Assembly: GCA_020722365.1 (NCBI GenBank)
Contig: DYKY01000003.1
Span: 29,385-63,656, forward strand
From: Thermoflexus sp.
GTDB taxonomy: Bacteria > Chloroflexota > Anaerolineae > B4-G1 > SLSP01
Length of the DNA: 34,272 nt
Direction: 5' to 3'
Part shown: one piece after another, positions 26,989 through 34,272 of the stretch
How the letters are laid out: the number at the start of each line of letters is the position of its first letter
How positions within the stretch are numbered: the stretch's first letter is position 1
The notes under the pieces: model-generated
Seen by the model: the letters and a program-made list of their open reading frames with translations, nothing else
The model's database searches: none
What the model was told of the DNA's origin: nothing
Made by a program: the position numbers and the translations under genes

Positions 26989-27739
26989 CTACGTACCCGT
27001 TGTTGCCCTGAACGCCGCTGCCCCCGCCGCCAGCAGCCGTGGAATGTGCGTGTACACGTACCGGCAGCCGTGCTTGAGATAGTCGGCGATGTCGGCGTCG
27101 GAGCCGGTGGAGCCGGGGACTTTGCCCGCCGCGACGATGGCGTCGAGCGTCGCGCGGATCATCTGCTGCACGACCGGCGTGTCGGTGCGTCCCGGAAACC
27201 CCATCGATTGTGCCAGGTCCGATGGCCCGACGAAGAACACGTCGATGCCCTCCACCTTGAGGATCGCGTTGATATTGCGCAGCGCCTCGCCTTCCTCCAA
27301 CTGCACGCAAACGAGCGTCTCGCGGTTCACCTGCGCCACGTACTCCGCCGCCGTCAGGCCGATGCCGTAATTGCCCGCTCGCGTGCTCGCTGCCAGGCCG
27401 CGTGTGCCCAGCGGGTGGTACTTCACCGCTTCGACGACCGCGCGCGCGTCGTCGGCGGTATTGATGTGCGGGACTTGCACGCCCATCGCGCCGCGATCCA
27501 GCACGCGCAGGATGTCTACCGGGTCGCGGCTCGGCGGGCGGAAGTCCACTGACTTCTGCTGCCATCACCAGCCGTTCTACGCTTTCCACGTCGATCGTGC
27601 CGTGTTCGCAGTCGATCAACACCCAATCGAAGCCCAACGCCCCGATCATCTCCACGATCTGCGGCGACGGGAACATCACCGACACGCCCAGCGCGGGCTG
27701 GCCTGCTTGGATTTTCGCTTTCATCTTGTTTGGTTTCAT
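26989..27739 (-). pseudogene. HpcH/HpaI-family aldolase, frameshifted near codon 65
   Basis: The true start is ATG 27739 (MKPNKMKAKIQAG) with AGGAGG 8 nt upstream; the longer ORF in the track only reads through repeats. Residues 1-65 (GVSVMFPSPQIVEMIGALGF, DWVLIDCEHG) continue in a second frame from RPPSRDPVDILRVLDRGA to the stop at 26989, with VGPSDLAQSMGFPG. These are the motifs of class II 2-keto-3-deoxy-sugar-acid aldolases. At the break, SG is followed by CTTC and then the Arg codon where about five residues (like VTPIV) are expected, fitting an 11-bp deletion. It would cleave a 2-keto-3-deoxy acid to pyruvate and an aldehyde, a step that fits the divergent sugar-acid genes. A real deletion or an assembly error are both possible. 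Confidence 0.82.
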
Positions 27740-27760
27740 CGCAGCTGCCTCCTGATGGTT

Positions 27761-27886
27761 GGAGTAGGGAGTAGGGAGTGCGGAGTAAGGGTTCGTACTC
27801 CATACTCCATACTCCATACTCCATACTCCATACTCCATACTCCTTACTCCTTACTCCTTACTCCTTACTCCCTACTCCTCACTCCC
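27761..27886. repeat. Heptamer arrays GGAGTAN and TACTCCN in inverted arrangement
   Basis: Four GGAGTAG-like units (27761-27788) are followed by GGTTCG and then thirteen TACTCCA/TACTCCT/TACTCCC units (27796-27886). The two series are complementary, so the transcript could fold back. On the aldolase strand each unit reads GGAGTAT followed by GG, placing a Shine-Dalgarno-like GGAG and an ATG in each period. It lies in the 365-bp gap between the divergent aldolase and dehydratase genes. Confidence 0.93.
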
Positions 27887-27960
27887 TGAGAAGTGTACGC
27901 GATCTGGAAGAATAGGCAAATGCGCGCATCGTGAGCGGTGCGCTCGCGCGCTTGCCTTGT

Positions 27961-27988
27961 TGACCATAGTAGGAGTTGTGCCATAATT
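27961..27988 (+). promoter_or_regulatory. Candidate promoter of the mannonate dehydratase operon
   Basis: TTGACC at 27961-27966 and CATAAT at 27983-27988 with a 16-bp spacer. It lies between the two heptamer arrays of the divergent intergenic region, so the downstream array would be transcribed as 5' leader. Prediction from sequence only. Confidence 0.45.
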
Positions 27989-28001
27989 TCATTAAAGCCG
28001 T

Positions 28002-28091
28002 CAGCGATCAGCTTTCAGCGATCAGCGATCGGCGATCAAGAATCGAGTATCCAGTATCTAGCATCCAGTATCTAGCATCCAGCATCCAGTA
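28002..28091. repeat. Heptamer array TCAGCGA/TCCAGTA/TCTAGCA (13 units)
   Basis: Thirteen nearly contiguous units, twelve of 7 bp and one of 6 bp, change gradually from TCAGCGA through TCGAGTA to alternating TCCAGTA and TCTAGCA. The array ends 2 bp before the GGAGG ribosome binding site of the dehydratase gene. Confidence 0.9.
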
Positions 28092-28104
28092 CGGAGGAAA
28101 ACCT

Positions 28105-29118
28105 ATGTTCATCGACCGACCGGACATTGAGCCGGGCATCAAAATCGCGGCGCAGATCACGCCGGAACCGACCGAGGACGATCTCGCGTTCATCCAGCAG
28201 ATGGGGGTGGGCTACGTCGTGTTGTGGACCGACGCCACGAAATCGAGCTACGAGTATTACGCCAGCCGTCGCCGCTTGTTCGAGGATCGCGGCCTCAAGG
28301 TCTACGGCTTCGGCAACAGCGACGTCCACAACCAGGACGCCATCGTCCTCGGCCTGGAAAACCGCGACGCGAAGATCGAGGAATACAAGCAGCACCTGCG
28401 CAACCTGGGCAAGGCCGGCATCCCCTACACGACTTACGCGCACATGGCGAACGGCATCTGGAGCACCGAGCGCGAGACGACGCGCGGCGGCGCGCCCGCG
28501 CGGGCGTTCAACCTGGACAAGGCCGACGCAGGTCACTGGCACGGGCGGCAGTACGACATGCCCCTCACCCACGGGCGAAAGTACAGCGAGGACGAAATCT
28601 GGGACAACTTCGCGTACTTTATCAAGCAGGTGGTCCCCGTGGCGGAAGAGGCCGGCGTCAAGATCGGCATCCACCCCGACGATCCACCCGTGCCGGAACT
28701 GGGCGGCATCCCACGGTGCATCTTTAGCAACTTCGAAGGCTACAGACGCGCGCTGGACATGGCAGACAGCCCCAATGTCGGCCTCTGTCTCTGCGTCGGC
28801 TGCTGGCTGGAGGGCGGCGCGTGGATGGGCAGGGACGTCCTCGAGACCATCAAGTACTTCGGCGAGAGAAGAAAGCTGTTCAAGATTCACTTCCGCAACG
28901 TCAGCCAGCCGCTTCCGTACTTTGTGGAGACGTTCCTCGATAACGGCTACATGGATATGTACAAGGTGATGCACGCCTTACGCGAGGTGGACTTCGACGG
29001 CGTCGTTATCGCCGACCACATCCCGCTGATGGGAAACGACCACCGCATCAGCACTGCATTTAGCATCGGCTATATGAAGGCTCTTCTCGAACGCGCCAAC
29101 GCTGAATTCGCCGTCTAG
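28105..29118 (+). CDS. uxuA: Mannonate dehydratase (UxuA family)
   Basis: A 337-aa enzyme. ATG 28105 with GGAGGAAA upstream is chosen; the longer ORF in the track only reads through the repeats. UxuA-family motifs are seen: KIGIHPDDPPVPELGGIPR, then LCLCVGCWLEGG, LFKIHFRNV and VIADHIPLMGNDH. The His, Cys and Asp residues there form the metal site. The enzyme dehydrates D-mannonate to 2-keto-3-deoxy-D-gluconate in hexuronate breakdown. It is shorter than the E. coli enzyme (394 aa), as in other short members, so a related aldonate may be the true substrate. It heads a plus-strand run with an RraA-like protein and an aldo/keto reductase; the divergent aldolase would use its product. Confidence 0.88.
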   Translation: MFIDRPDIEPGIKIAAQITPEPTEDDLAFIQQMGVGYVVLWTDATKSSYEYYASRRRLFEDRGLKVYGFGNSDVHNQDAIVLGLENRDAKIEEYKQHLRNLGKAGIPYTTYAHMANGIWSTERETTRGGAPARAFNLDKADAGHWHGRQYDMPLTHGRKYSEDEIWDNFAYFIKQVVPVAEEAGVKIGIHPDDPPVPELGGIPRCIFSNFEGYRRALDMADSPNVGLCLCVGCWLEGGAWMGRDVLETIKYFGERRKLFKIHFRNVSQPLPYFVETFLDNGYMDMYKVMHALREVDFDGVVIADHIPLMGNDHRISTAFSIGYMKALLERANAEFAV

Positions 29119-29146
29119 CGACTTGCGGCTAAAATTGTTTTGTAAG

Positions 29147-29187
29147 GGTATTTTTCGATTGCGCATCTAGCGCAATCGAAAAATACC
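29147..29187. terminator. Perfect 18-bp hairpin between uxuA and the RraA-like gene
   Basis: GGTATTTTTCGATTGCGC and GCGCAATCGAAAAATACC form a perfect 18-bp stem with the 5-nt loop ATCTA. It begins 28 bp after the uxuA stop. No T-run follows, so it may attenuate or stabilise the transcript rather than end it. Confidence 0.65.
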
Positions 29188-29215
29188 TCCAATTATCTCA
29201 AGGAGCGAAAACACC

Positions 29216-29944
29216 ATGTCAGACGAAAAACAATCCTCGATTTTGGAATTGCAGGCCCGGTGGAACAAGATTCGGATTGCGAATTTGTATGATACGCTGG
29301 ATCCGATGGGCTACCCCAATCAATGTCTCGACCTGAGCATCCGCCCGCTGTTTCCTCACCAACATCTGGCGGGCGTCGCGGTGACGGTGCGCGGCAGCCG
29401 CGACCCGACTTCGTGGGAGGAGAAGGAGGCTGTGCGCAAGAAGGCCGAGGCAGAAGGCAAACCCATAGCGACCGGGCCACACCTGCACGAGTGCCTTTTC
29501 CCCGGATGCGTGGTTGTGGTGGATGGCGGCGGCGAGCCGCACACCGGCAAATTCGGTGAGATGACGAGCTGGGATATGATGCAGCGCGGCGCGAAGGGCA
29601 TCGTCATCGACGGCTACATCCGCGACCGGTTGGGGTTGGAAGTCATTCCCGACTATACCGTCTGCGCCAAGGGGACGTCGCCCATCGAATCGGCCAGACG
29701 CTGGAGCATCGTCGGCGTCAATGTCACCATTGGGATGCCCGGCACGCTCACGAGCATGGTGCCCGTGCGCCCCGGTGACTGGATCGTCGGCGGGCCGGAT
29801 GGCGTCATCGTCGTCCCGCAGGAAATCGCGATGGAAGTCCTCGAAAAGGCCGAGGAGATCGAAGCCCGCGAGCAGGGCATGCGCGAAGACTTTGCGAAAG
29901 GGATGTCCTTTAAGGAAGCCTACGAGAAGTGGGGGCGGGCATAA
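29216..29944 (+). CDS. RraA/HMG-aldolase-like protein
   Basis: A 242-aa protein started by ATG 29216 with AAGGAG upstream. It has the RraA-like fold motifs: VVVVDGGGEPHTGKFGEM, the characteristic GIVIDGYIRD with the metal/substrate Arg and Asp, and VRPGDWIVGGPDGVIVVPQE. The family contains RNase E regulators and class II aldolases of the 4-hydroxy-4-methyl-2-oxoglutarate type. With the catalytic RD pair and sugar-acid neighbours an aldolase or decarboxylase is more likely than RNase control. It could replace the broken HpcH-type aldolase; this is inference. The C-terminal helix (EKAEEIEAREQGMREDFAK) is usual for the aldolase subgroup. Confidence 0.82.
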   Translation: MSDEKQSSILELQARWNKIRIANLYDTLDPMGYPNQCLDLSIRPLFPHQHLAGVAVTVRGSRDPTSWEEKEAVRKKAEAEGKPIATGPHLHECLFPGCVVVVDGGGEPHTGKFGEMTSWDMMQRGAKGIVIDGYIRDRLGLEVIPDYTVCAKGTSPIESARRWSIVGVNVTIGMPGTLTSMVPVRPGDWIVGGPDGVIVVPQEIAMEVLEKAEEIEAREQGMREDFAKGMSFKEAYEKWGRA

Positions 29945-29981
29945 CGATTCCAGATTTAGGAGTTGCGATTTTAGATTTCCA

Positions 29982-30039
29982 ACTTTCGACCTTCGACTTT
30001 CGACCTTGACTATGGACTAACGACTGAAGACTATGGACT
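29982..30039 (+). repeat. Heptamer array ACTTTCG/ACCTTCG and GACTNNN containing the reductase start codon
   Basis: Three 7-bp units (ACTTTCG, ACCTTCG, ACTTTCG) pass into a series in which GACT recurs every 7 bp at 30008, 30015, 30022, 30029 and 30036. The ATG at 30033 is part of the unit GACTATG. Confidence 0.88.
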
Positions 30040-30815
30040 ACATCAACTTTGGAAATACAGGACTGAAAGTGTCACGTCTGTCGATTGGAACAGGCACGCA
30101 TGGCTGGGCCGGGCGTTCGGATCAGACGGCCTTGGGACTGGAGGGCCTGGCGAACTTGCTGCGCCGCGCTTTCGATGCGGGCGTCAACTTTTGGGATGTG
30201 GCGGATCAATACGGCTCGCATCCGCACGTAGCGCGCGCGTTGCAAGGGATACCCCGCGAGCAGGTGGTGATTGCGACCAAGACGATGTCGCGGAAAGGCC
30301 CCGACGTTGCCAGAGACCTGGCGCGCTTCCGCAAAGAATTGAACACCGACGTCATCGATATTGTGCTGCTGCACACGCTGAGCGACGCTAACTGGCCCAA
30401 GAAATGCGCTGACGCGATGGAGGTGCTCTCCCGCGCCAAAGAAGCGGGCATCGTGCGCGCTGTGGGCTTTTCGTGTCACGGTCTTGGCGCGCTGCGCGTT
30501 GCTGTGGAAGTTCCCTGGGTCGATGTGGTGCTGGTGCGCATCAACCACGCCGGCGTGAACATGGATGCTTCCCCGACCCGTGTCGTACCCGTTATCGAGG
30601 AGCTTTACGCTGCCGGAAAAGCCATCTACGGGATGAAAGTCCTCGGCTGCGGTGCGTTGAAGGGTAACGTGCGCAGTGCTATCGAGTACGTTCTGCGGCT
30701 TGGCACGCTCCACGCCTTCACCATCGGCATGACAAGCGCCGCTCAGCTTGAGGAGAACGTGCGGTTGGTTGAAGAACTGGCGCCGAAGTATCCATTGAAA
30801 AAGATTGATGGTTGA
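30033..30815 (+). CDS. Aldo/keto reductase
   Basis: A 260-aa cytosolic oxidoreductase of the AKR (beta/alpha)8 fold. The N-terminal hairpin is YINFGNTGLKVSRLSIGTGT. The catalytic tetrad is visible: Asp and Tyr in FWDVADQYGSHP, Lys in VIATKTMSR, His in IVLLHTLSD. The C-terminal part has TIGMTSAAQLEENVRL in place of the usual cofactor-binding GxxxxxQLxEN segment. It would reduce or oxidise a sugar, sugar acid or aldehyde with NADP(H). The start ATG is inside a GACT heptamer array and has no clear Shine-Dalgarno. It follows the RraA-like gene by 88 bp. Confidence 0.88.
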   Translation: MDYINFGNTGLKVSRLSIGTGTHGWAGRSDQTALGLEGLANLLRRAFDAGVNFWDVADQYGSHPHVARALQGIPREQVVIATKTMSRKGPDVARDLARFRKELNTDVIDIVLLHTLSDANWPKKCADAMEVLSRAKEAGIVRAVGFSCHGLGALRVAVEVPWVDVVLVRINHAGVNMDASPTRVVPVIEELYAAGKAIYGMKVLGCGALKGNVRSAIEYVLRLGTLHAFTIGMTSAAQLEENVRLVEELAPKYPLKKIDG

Positions 30816-30867
30816 ATGAGTGTAGATTTGCTATCTGCTAAATCGGTTGACTTCTTAAGGGGGAGAG

Positions 30868-31731
30868 ATGGAGATCAATCTTACTGATGAGCGGGCCTTT
30901 ATTTTTCAGGCGCAGCTCTCCGTCGATCAGGCGGAGGGGCGCGCGTGGAGCCACAAGGTGGATGCGTTTGGGACGATGGCGAAGATGGGCAGCTTGCTCC
31001 AACGTCCCAAGGAAGACGATTTCAAGCTGATGTACAAAGAGCAGCGCTACGAGCCTTTCTGGCATGTGGTGTGCGATGCGCGTTACGTCTACGAGCGGCG
31101 TGGGGAATATCCCCTGACCTTCAACGATTCTGTAGTCAAGGCGGTGACGATTGACGGTGTGCAGTATCAGGTCTGCAACGGAAAGATCATGCTTGCTGGA
31201 TTGGAACACTGCCGGGAGGAATTGCACGCGGACGTCTTTTTCGATGGTTTGACGAGCGCGCGTAACCCGGCGCTGACCGACTATTTGAAGTATGCCGCCG
31301 TCGAAATCCCCGGTGACGACCTCGATGACTTTTCCGCCGGTGAGTCCGTCGTTGTGCCTCCTGCCGCGCGCGCTTCGGCGATCGTCCACGAAGTGCTGAT
31401 CGAGATGATCAAGAGCGTGAAGGCCGAGCGTATCCTGGAGGACCGCATCGACGTCGCGCAGATCGACCTCTACTACCGTCCGGTGTACGCCTTCCAGTAT
31501 CGTTGGATGTCCAAGGAGAAAGAGGCGATTGTGGAATACGACGGGTTGACCGGACAGTGGCAGGCCGGCGGCAAGACCTTCCAGCAGTACGTGGGCAAGA
31601 TTCTCGATCCCGATTTCCTCTTCGATGTGGGGGTGGAAACGGTGGACCTGTTGGTACCCGGCGGCGGTCTCGCCATCAAACTGGCGAAGAAAGGTCTTGA
31701 CGTCGCACGTGGATCAAAGAAAGACGGATAA
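30868..31731 (+). CDS. Uncharacterised 287-aa protein preceding the GH38 gene
   Basis: I do not recognise this family. The start (MEINLTDERAFIFQAQL) has a purine-rich GGGGGAGAG just upstream. Visible stretches are LMYKEQRYEPFWHVVCDARY, VYERRGEYPLTFNDSV, then a beta-rich part with DLYYRPVYAFQYRWMSKEKE and VEYDGLTGQWQAGGKTFQQY. The C-terminus holds a Gly-rich hydrophobic segment (LLVPGGGLAIKLAKKGLDVA) that could lie on a membrane. There is no signal peptide. Two beta domains with Trp/Tyr-rich strands are likely. It ends 16 bp before the GH38 start, so the two are probably co-expressed. Confidence 0.75.
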   Translation: MEINLTDERAFIFQAQLSVDQAEGRAWSHKVDAFGTMAKMGSLLQRPKEDDFKLMYKEQRYEPFWHVVCDARYVYERRGEYPLTFNDSVVKAVTIDGVQYQVCNGKIMLAGLEHCREELHADVFFDGLTSARNPALTDYLKYAAVEIPGDDLDDFSAGESVVVPPAARASAIVHEVLIEMIKSVKAERILEDRIDVAQIDLYYRPVYAFQYRWMSKEKEAIVEYDGLTGQWQAGGKTFQQYVGKILDPDFLFDVGVETVDLLVPGGGLAIKLAKKGLDVARGSKKDG

Positions 31732-31747
31732 TCTCAGCGAGGTGACC

Positions 31748-34249
31748 ATGGAAGACAACATACTTTTTATGATCGGCAATGCCCACATCGATCCGGTGTG
31801 GTTGTGGCGGTGGCAGGAAGGCTTCCAGGAGATCAAGGCGACATTCCGCTCTGCCCTGGATCGGATGAAGGAGGACGAGGACTTCGTCTTTGTCGCCAGT
31901 TCGGCGGCGTTCTACGCCTGGATCGAGCAGAACGATCCGGCGATGTTTGCCGAAATTCGACAAAGTGTAGCCGACGGGCGCTGGGGTTTGGTCGGCGGGT
32001 GGTGGATTGAGCCGGATTGCAACCTGCCCGGCGGTGAGTCCTTCGTGCGCCAAGGATTGTATGGCCAGCGCTATTTTCAGTCGCGGTTCGGGCGTATTGC
32101 ACGCGTTGGCTACTGCCCGGACAGTTTCGGCCACAATGCAACGCTGCCGCAGGTCCTCAAACGTAGCGGTCTCGATTTCTATGTCTTTATGCGGCCCGGC
32201 CCGCACGAGCATCCCGACTTGCCTCATCTTTTCTGGTGGGAAGCGGATGATGGCTCGCGGGTGTTGACTTATCGCATCCCTTATGCTTATGGAACGTCGG
32301 GAGCGCACTTGGAAGCGCATATCCGGCGCAGCGCGGAGCTTCTGGCTGCCGATCCTCATGCATCGATGTGCTTCTACGGTGTAGGAAACCACGGCGGCGG
32401 GCCAACGCGAGAGAACCTGGCACTGATCCGTACGCTGGGCGAGGACGCGAGCCTGCCCCTGTTGAACATGGCGCTGCTGGAACCGGTCTTCGTCATCCTC
32501 AGCGAACAAAGAATCAGGCTTCCGGTCGTGCATGACGAGTTGCAGCATCATGCCAGCGGGTGTTACGCCGCCCATTCCGGCGTCAAGCGCTGGAACCGCC
32601 AGGCCGAACAGGCGTTGGCGACAGCCGAGAAGTGGTCGACGCTGGCGACCTGGCTCACCAGATTGTCTTATCCGGCGGACGATCTTGAGCGCGCATGGAA
32701 AGATGTCCTCTTTAACCAGTTCCACGACATTCTGGCGGGGACGAGCATCGAAACGGCTTACGACGATGCGCGCATACTCTACGACGAGGCCAGAGCGATT
32801 GCGGCTCGCGCCGCCAACGCAGCCGTGCAGTCGTTGGCGTGGCAAGTGCGTATCCAGCCGGAACCGGAGACGATGCCGGTCGTGATCTTCAATCCGCATG
32901 CCTGGACGAGTCGCGTTCTGGTGGAAGTGGGGTTGGATGCGTCCGGTGGCGGCGCTTACGTCGTTGTGGATGATACAGGAGCCACAATCCCGGCGCAACC
33001 GGTGCGCCCAGAGCCTGCAGTGCCGAATGTGTCCCAATTAAGTTTCCTTGCGGAATTACCGGCGTTGGGATATCGGACGTACCGGATAAAGAAATCGGTA
33101 GATGCCGGCGCTGCTGCGGGAAGCAAGGAACAGGAAGCTGGAACCAAGTTGCACCATGTCACGATTGGGCAGGCTGGCGCGGTCATACTCGACAACACGT
33201 GGTTCCGCCTGGAATTCGATGCCGCGGGCGGCGGTGTGCGGCTGTTCGACAAGCGCGTGGGGGCGGACGTTTTCTCGGCCCCGGCGGCGCGCGCAGTCGT
33301 CATCGACGATCCGAGTGATACGTGGAGTCACGGCGTTTTTCGCTTTGATCGTGAGGTTGGGGCGTTCGCGGTGGAGCGCGTCCGGCTATTGGAGCATGGA
33401 CCGGTCAAATCCGTGGTGCGCGTCACGAGCGTTTACGGTGCATCGTGGCTGACCCAGGATTTCACACTGTACGGGGACTTGCCGCAGATCGATGTTCAGG
33501 TGACGGTGGACTGGCACGAATCGTTCAAGTTGCTCCGGCTGACATTCCCGCTCAACCTTGTCAACCCCACCGCAACCTACGAGATCCCCTACGGGCACAT
33601 CGTCCGGCCAACGGATGGCGAGGAGGAACCTGGACAGTCTTGGGTGGATGTGTCTGGGATCCTGCGCGGGACCGAGACGGCGTATGGCCTGAGCCTGCTC
33701 AACGATGGCAAGTACAGCTTCAGCGTGGATGGCGCGGTGCTGGGCCTGACGGTGCTGCGCAGCCCGATTTACGCGCATCACATTCCCTTCACGCCTGACC
33801 CAGAGGGTGTCTATACCTTTATGGATCAGGGCTTGCAGAGCTTTCGCTACGCGCTGTTGCCTCACGCCGGCACATGGAAGCAGGCGCAGCCAATACAACG
33901 GGCCGCCGAATTGAATCAACCGCCTATAGTCTTGAAAGAAACGTATCATCCGTGGGGCAGGTTGCCGCAACGTGCCGCGTTTATCGCTGTCGAACCCGAT
34001 AACATCATCGTCAGCGTGCTTAAACAGGCGGAAGATGGCGGCGCCTGGATTTTGCGCTGCTACGAAACCCACAACGTTGCTACACCGGCCACAATCCAGC
34101 TCCCATATTGGGATCGGACGATCCAGACGGTGTTTTGGCCGGGTGAGATCAAAACCTTCTTGATCCCCGGTGACCGGGTGTCGCTGATCCTGGAAACCGA
34201 TCTGTTGGAGCGTGAGATCTATAGTTTTACAGAAATAGATTTTGGTTAG
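31748..34249 (+). CDS. GH38 alpha-mannosidase
   Basis: An 833-aa cytosolic enzyme. ATG 31748 with GAGGTGA upstream is preferred to the earlier start in the track, which lies inside the preceding gene. The zinc site begins with H13 and D15 in NAHIDPVWLWRW. The nucleophile is D125 in GYCPDSFGHNATLPQ, and H326 in FNQFHDILAGTSIE is the other zinc ligand. Downstream are the middle helical domain and the large C-terminal beta-supersandwich (IFNPHAWTSRVLVEV, WLTQDFTLYGDLPQIDVQVT, FTPDPEGVYTFMDQGLQSFR). GH38 enzymes release alpha-linked mannose with retention. Together with the GH2 enzyme it suggests breakdown of a galactose/mannose-containing glycan. The window ends 23 bp after its stop codon. Confidence 0.92.
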   Translation: MEDNILFMIGNAHIDPVWLWRWQEGFQEIKATFRSALDRMKEDEDFVFVASSAAFYAWIEQNDPAMFAEIRQSVADGRWGLVGGWWIEPDCNLPGGESFVRQGLYGQRYFQSRFGRIARVGYCPDSFGHNATLPQVLKRSGLDFYVFMRPGPHEHPDLPHLFWWEADDGSRVLTYRIPYAYGTSGAHLEAHIRRSAELLAADPHASMCFYGVGNHGGGPTRENLALIRTLGEDASLPLLNMALLEPVFVILSEQRIRLPVVHDELQHHASGCYAAHSGVKRWNRQAEQALATAEKWSTLATWLTRLSYPADDLERAWKDVLFNQFHDILAGTSIETAYDDARILYDEARAIAARAANAAVQSLAWQVRIQPEPETMPVVIFNPHAWTSRVLVEVGLDASGGGAYVVVDDTGATIPAQPVRPEPAVPNVSQLSFLAELPALGYRTYRIKKSVDAGAAAGSKEQEAGTKLHHVTIGQAGAVILDNTWFRLEFDAAGGGVRLFDKRVGADVFSAPAARAVVIDDPSDTWSHGVFRFDREVGAFAVERVRLLEHGPVKSVVRVTSVYGASWLTQDFTLYGDLPQIDVQVTVDWHESFKLLRLTFPLNLVNPTATYEIPYGHIVRPTDGEEEPGQSWVDVSGILRGTETAYGLSLLNDGKYSFSVDGAVLGLTVLRSPIYAHHIPFTPDPEGVYTFMDQGLQSFRYALLPHAGTWKQAQPIQRAAELNQPPIVLKETYHPWGRLPQRAAFIAVEPDNIIVSVLKQAEDGGAWILRCYETHNVATPATIQLPYWDRTIQTVFWPGEIKTFLIPGDRVSLILETDLLEREIYSFTEIDFG

Positions 34250-34272
34250 ATTAGGCGGTCGTCTCGCCCAGG

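Noticed and set aside
27740-27838. N-terminal extension MEYGVWSMEYGVWS of the aldolase ORF
   Set aside because: It is encoded by the heptamer array; the AGGAGG site directs translation from ATG 27739.
13533-28091. CRISPR-like appearance of repeated blocks
   Set aside because: Units are 7 bp and contiguous, without spacers, and no cas gene is present.

Overview
The window looks like a chromosomal segment of a Chloroflexota bacterium, probably of the Anaerolineae/Caldilineae type. This is inferred from gene content and style, not from a marker gene. Supporting signs are moderately GC-rich coding DNA, a Tat-type solute-binding lipoprotein with a long VEVEK-rich linker, a family-5 (Opp/Dpp-type) transporter placed in a carbohydrate locus, DUF2723 and GT39-like membrane glycosyltransferases, and many period-7 tandem repeats between genes. 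No rRNA, tRNA, CRISPR array, transposase or phage gene was seen.

Layout. (1) 1-3.1 kb: the 5' part of a GT39-like membrane glycosyltransferase (minus), a two-gene toxin-antitoxin-like pair (plus; the second gene is TumE/DUF6516-like), and a DUF2723 membrane protein (minus) convergent with that pair. (2) 3.2-20.7 kb, all minus: a carbohydrate-utilisation locus. In transcription order it holds a 1218-aa cytosolic hybrid regulator (LacI-type sugar-binding domain, GAF-like region, histidine kinase, two receivers, AraC DNA-binding domain), a stand-alone receiver whose phospho-acceptor Asp is Glu, an uncharacterised 858-aa protein, a family-5 solute-binding lipoprotein, two permeases, two ATPases and a GH2 beta-galactosidase-type enzyme. 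Two related 65-bp elements, one upstream of the receiver gene and one upstream of the binding-protein gene, are probable operator-promoters for this regulator. (3) 20.7-25.4 kb, plus: an Lnt/nitrilase-like protein with a short N-terminal membrane part, then a PhnD-PhnC-PhnE-type ABC transporter with a clear promoter and an unusual permease. (4) 25.4-27 kb: a GxxExxY protein bounded by near-identical 51-bp repeats, then a MNT/HEPN pair (minus). (5) 27-34.3 kb: a frameshifted HpcH/HpaI aldolase (minus) divergent from a plus-strand run of mannonate dehydratase, RraA/HMG-aldolase-like protein, aldo/keto reductase, an unknown 287-aa protein and a GH38 alpha-mannosidase.

Reading: oligosaccharides would enter through the family-5 transporter and be trimmed in the cytoplasm by the GH2 and GH38 enzymes. 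Sugar acids would be processed by the dehydratase, the aldolase-like proteins and the reductase. The hybrid regulator would sense a cytosolic sugar and switch on the receiver/858-aa unit and the transporter/GH2 unit.

Most unusual observations: (a) a helical domain resembling the effector-associated (death-like adaptor) domains of bacterial conflict systems, inserted in a loop of the GH2 enzyme; (b) at least nine period-7 repeat arrays with different unit sequences, one inside the GH2 reading frame and two carrying the start codon of a gene; (c) the paired 65-bp element; (d) the Asp-to-Glu receiver; (e) a PhnE-type permease with extra N-terminal membrane segments and a beta-rich external domain.
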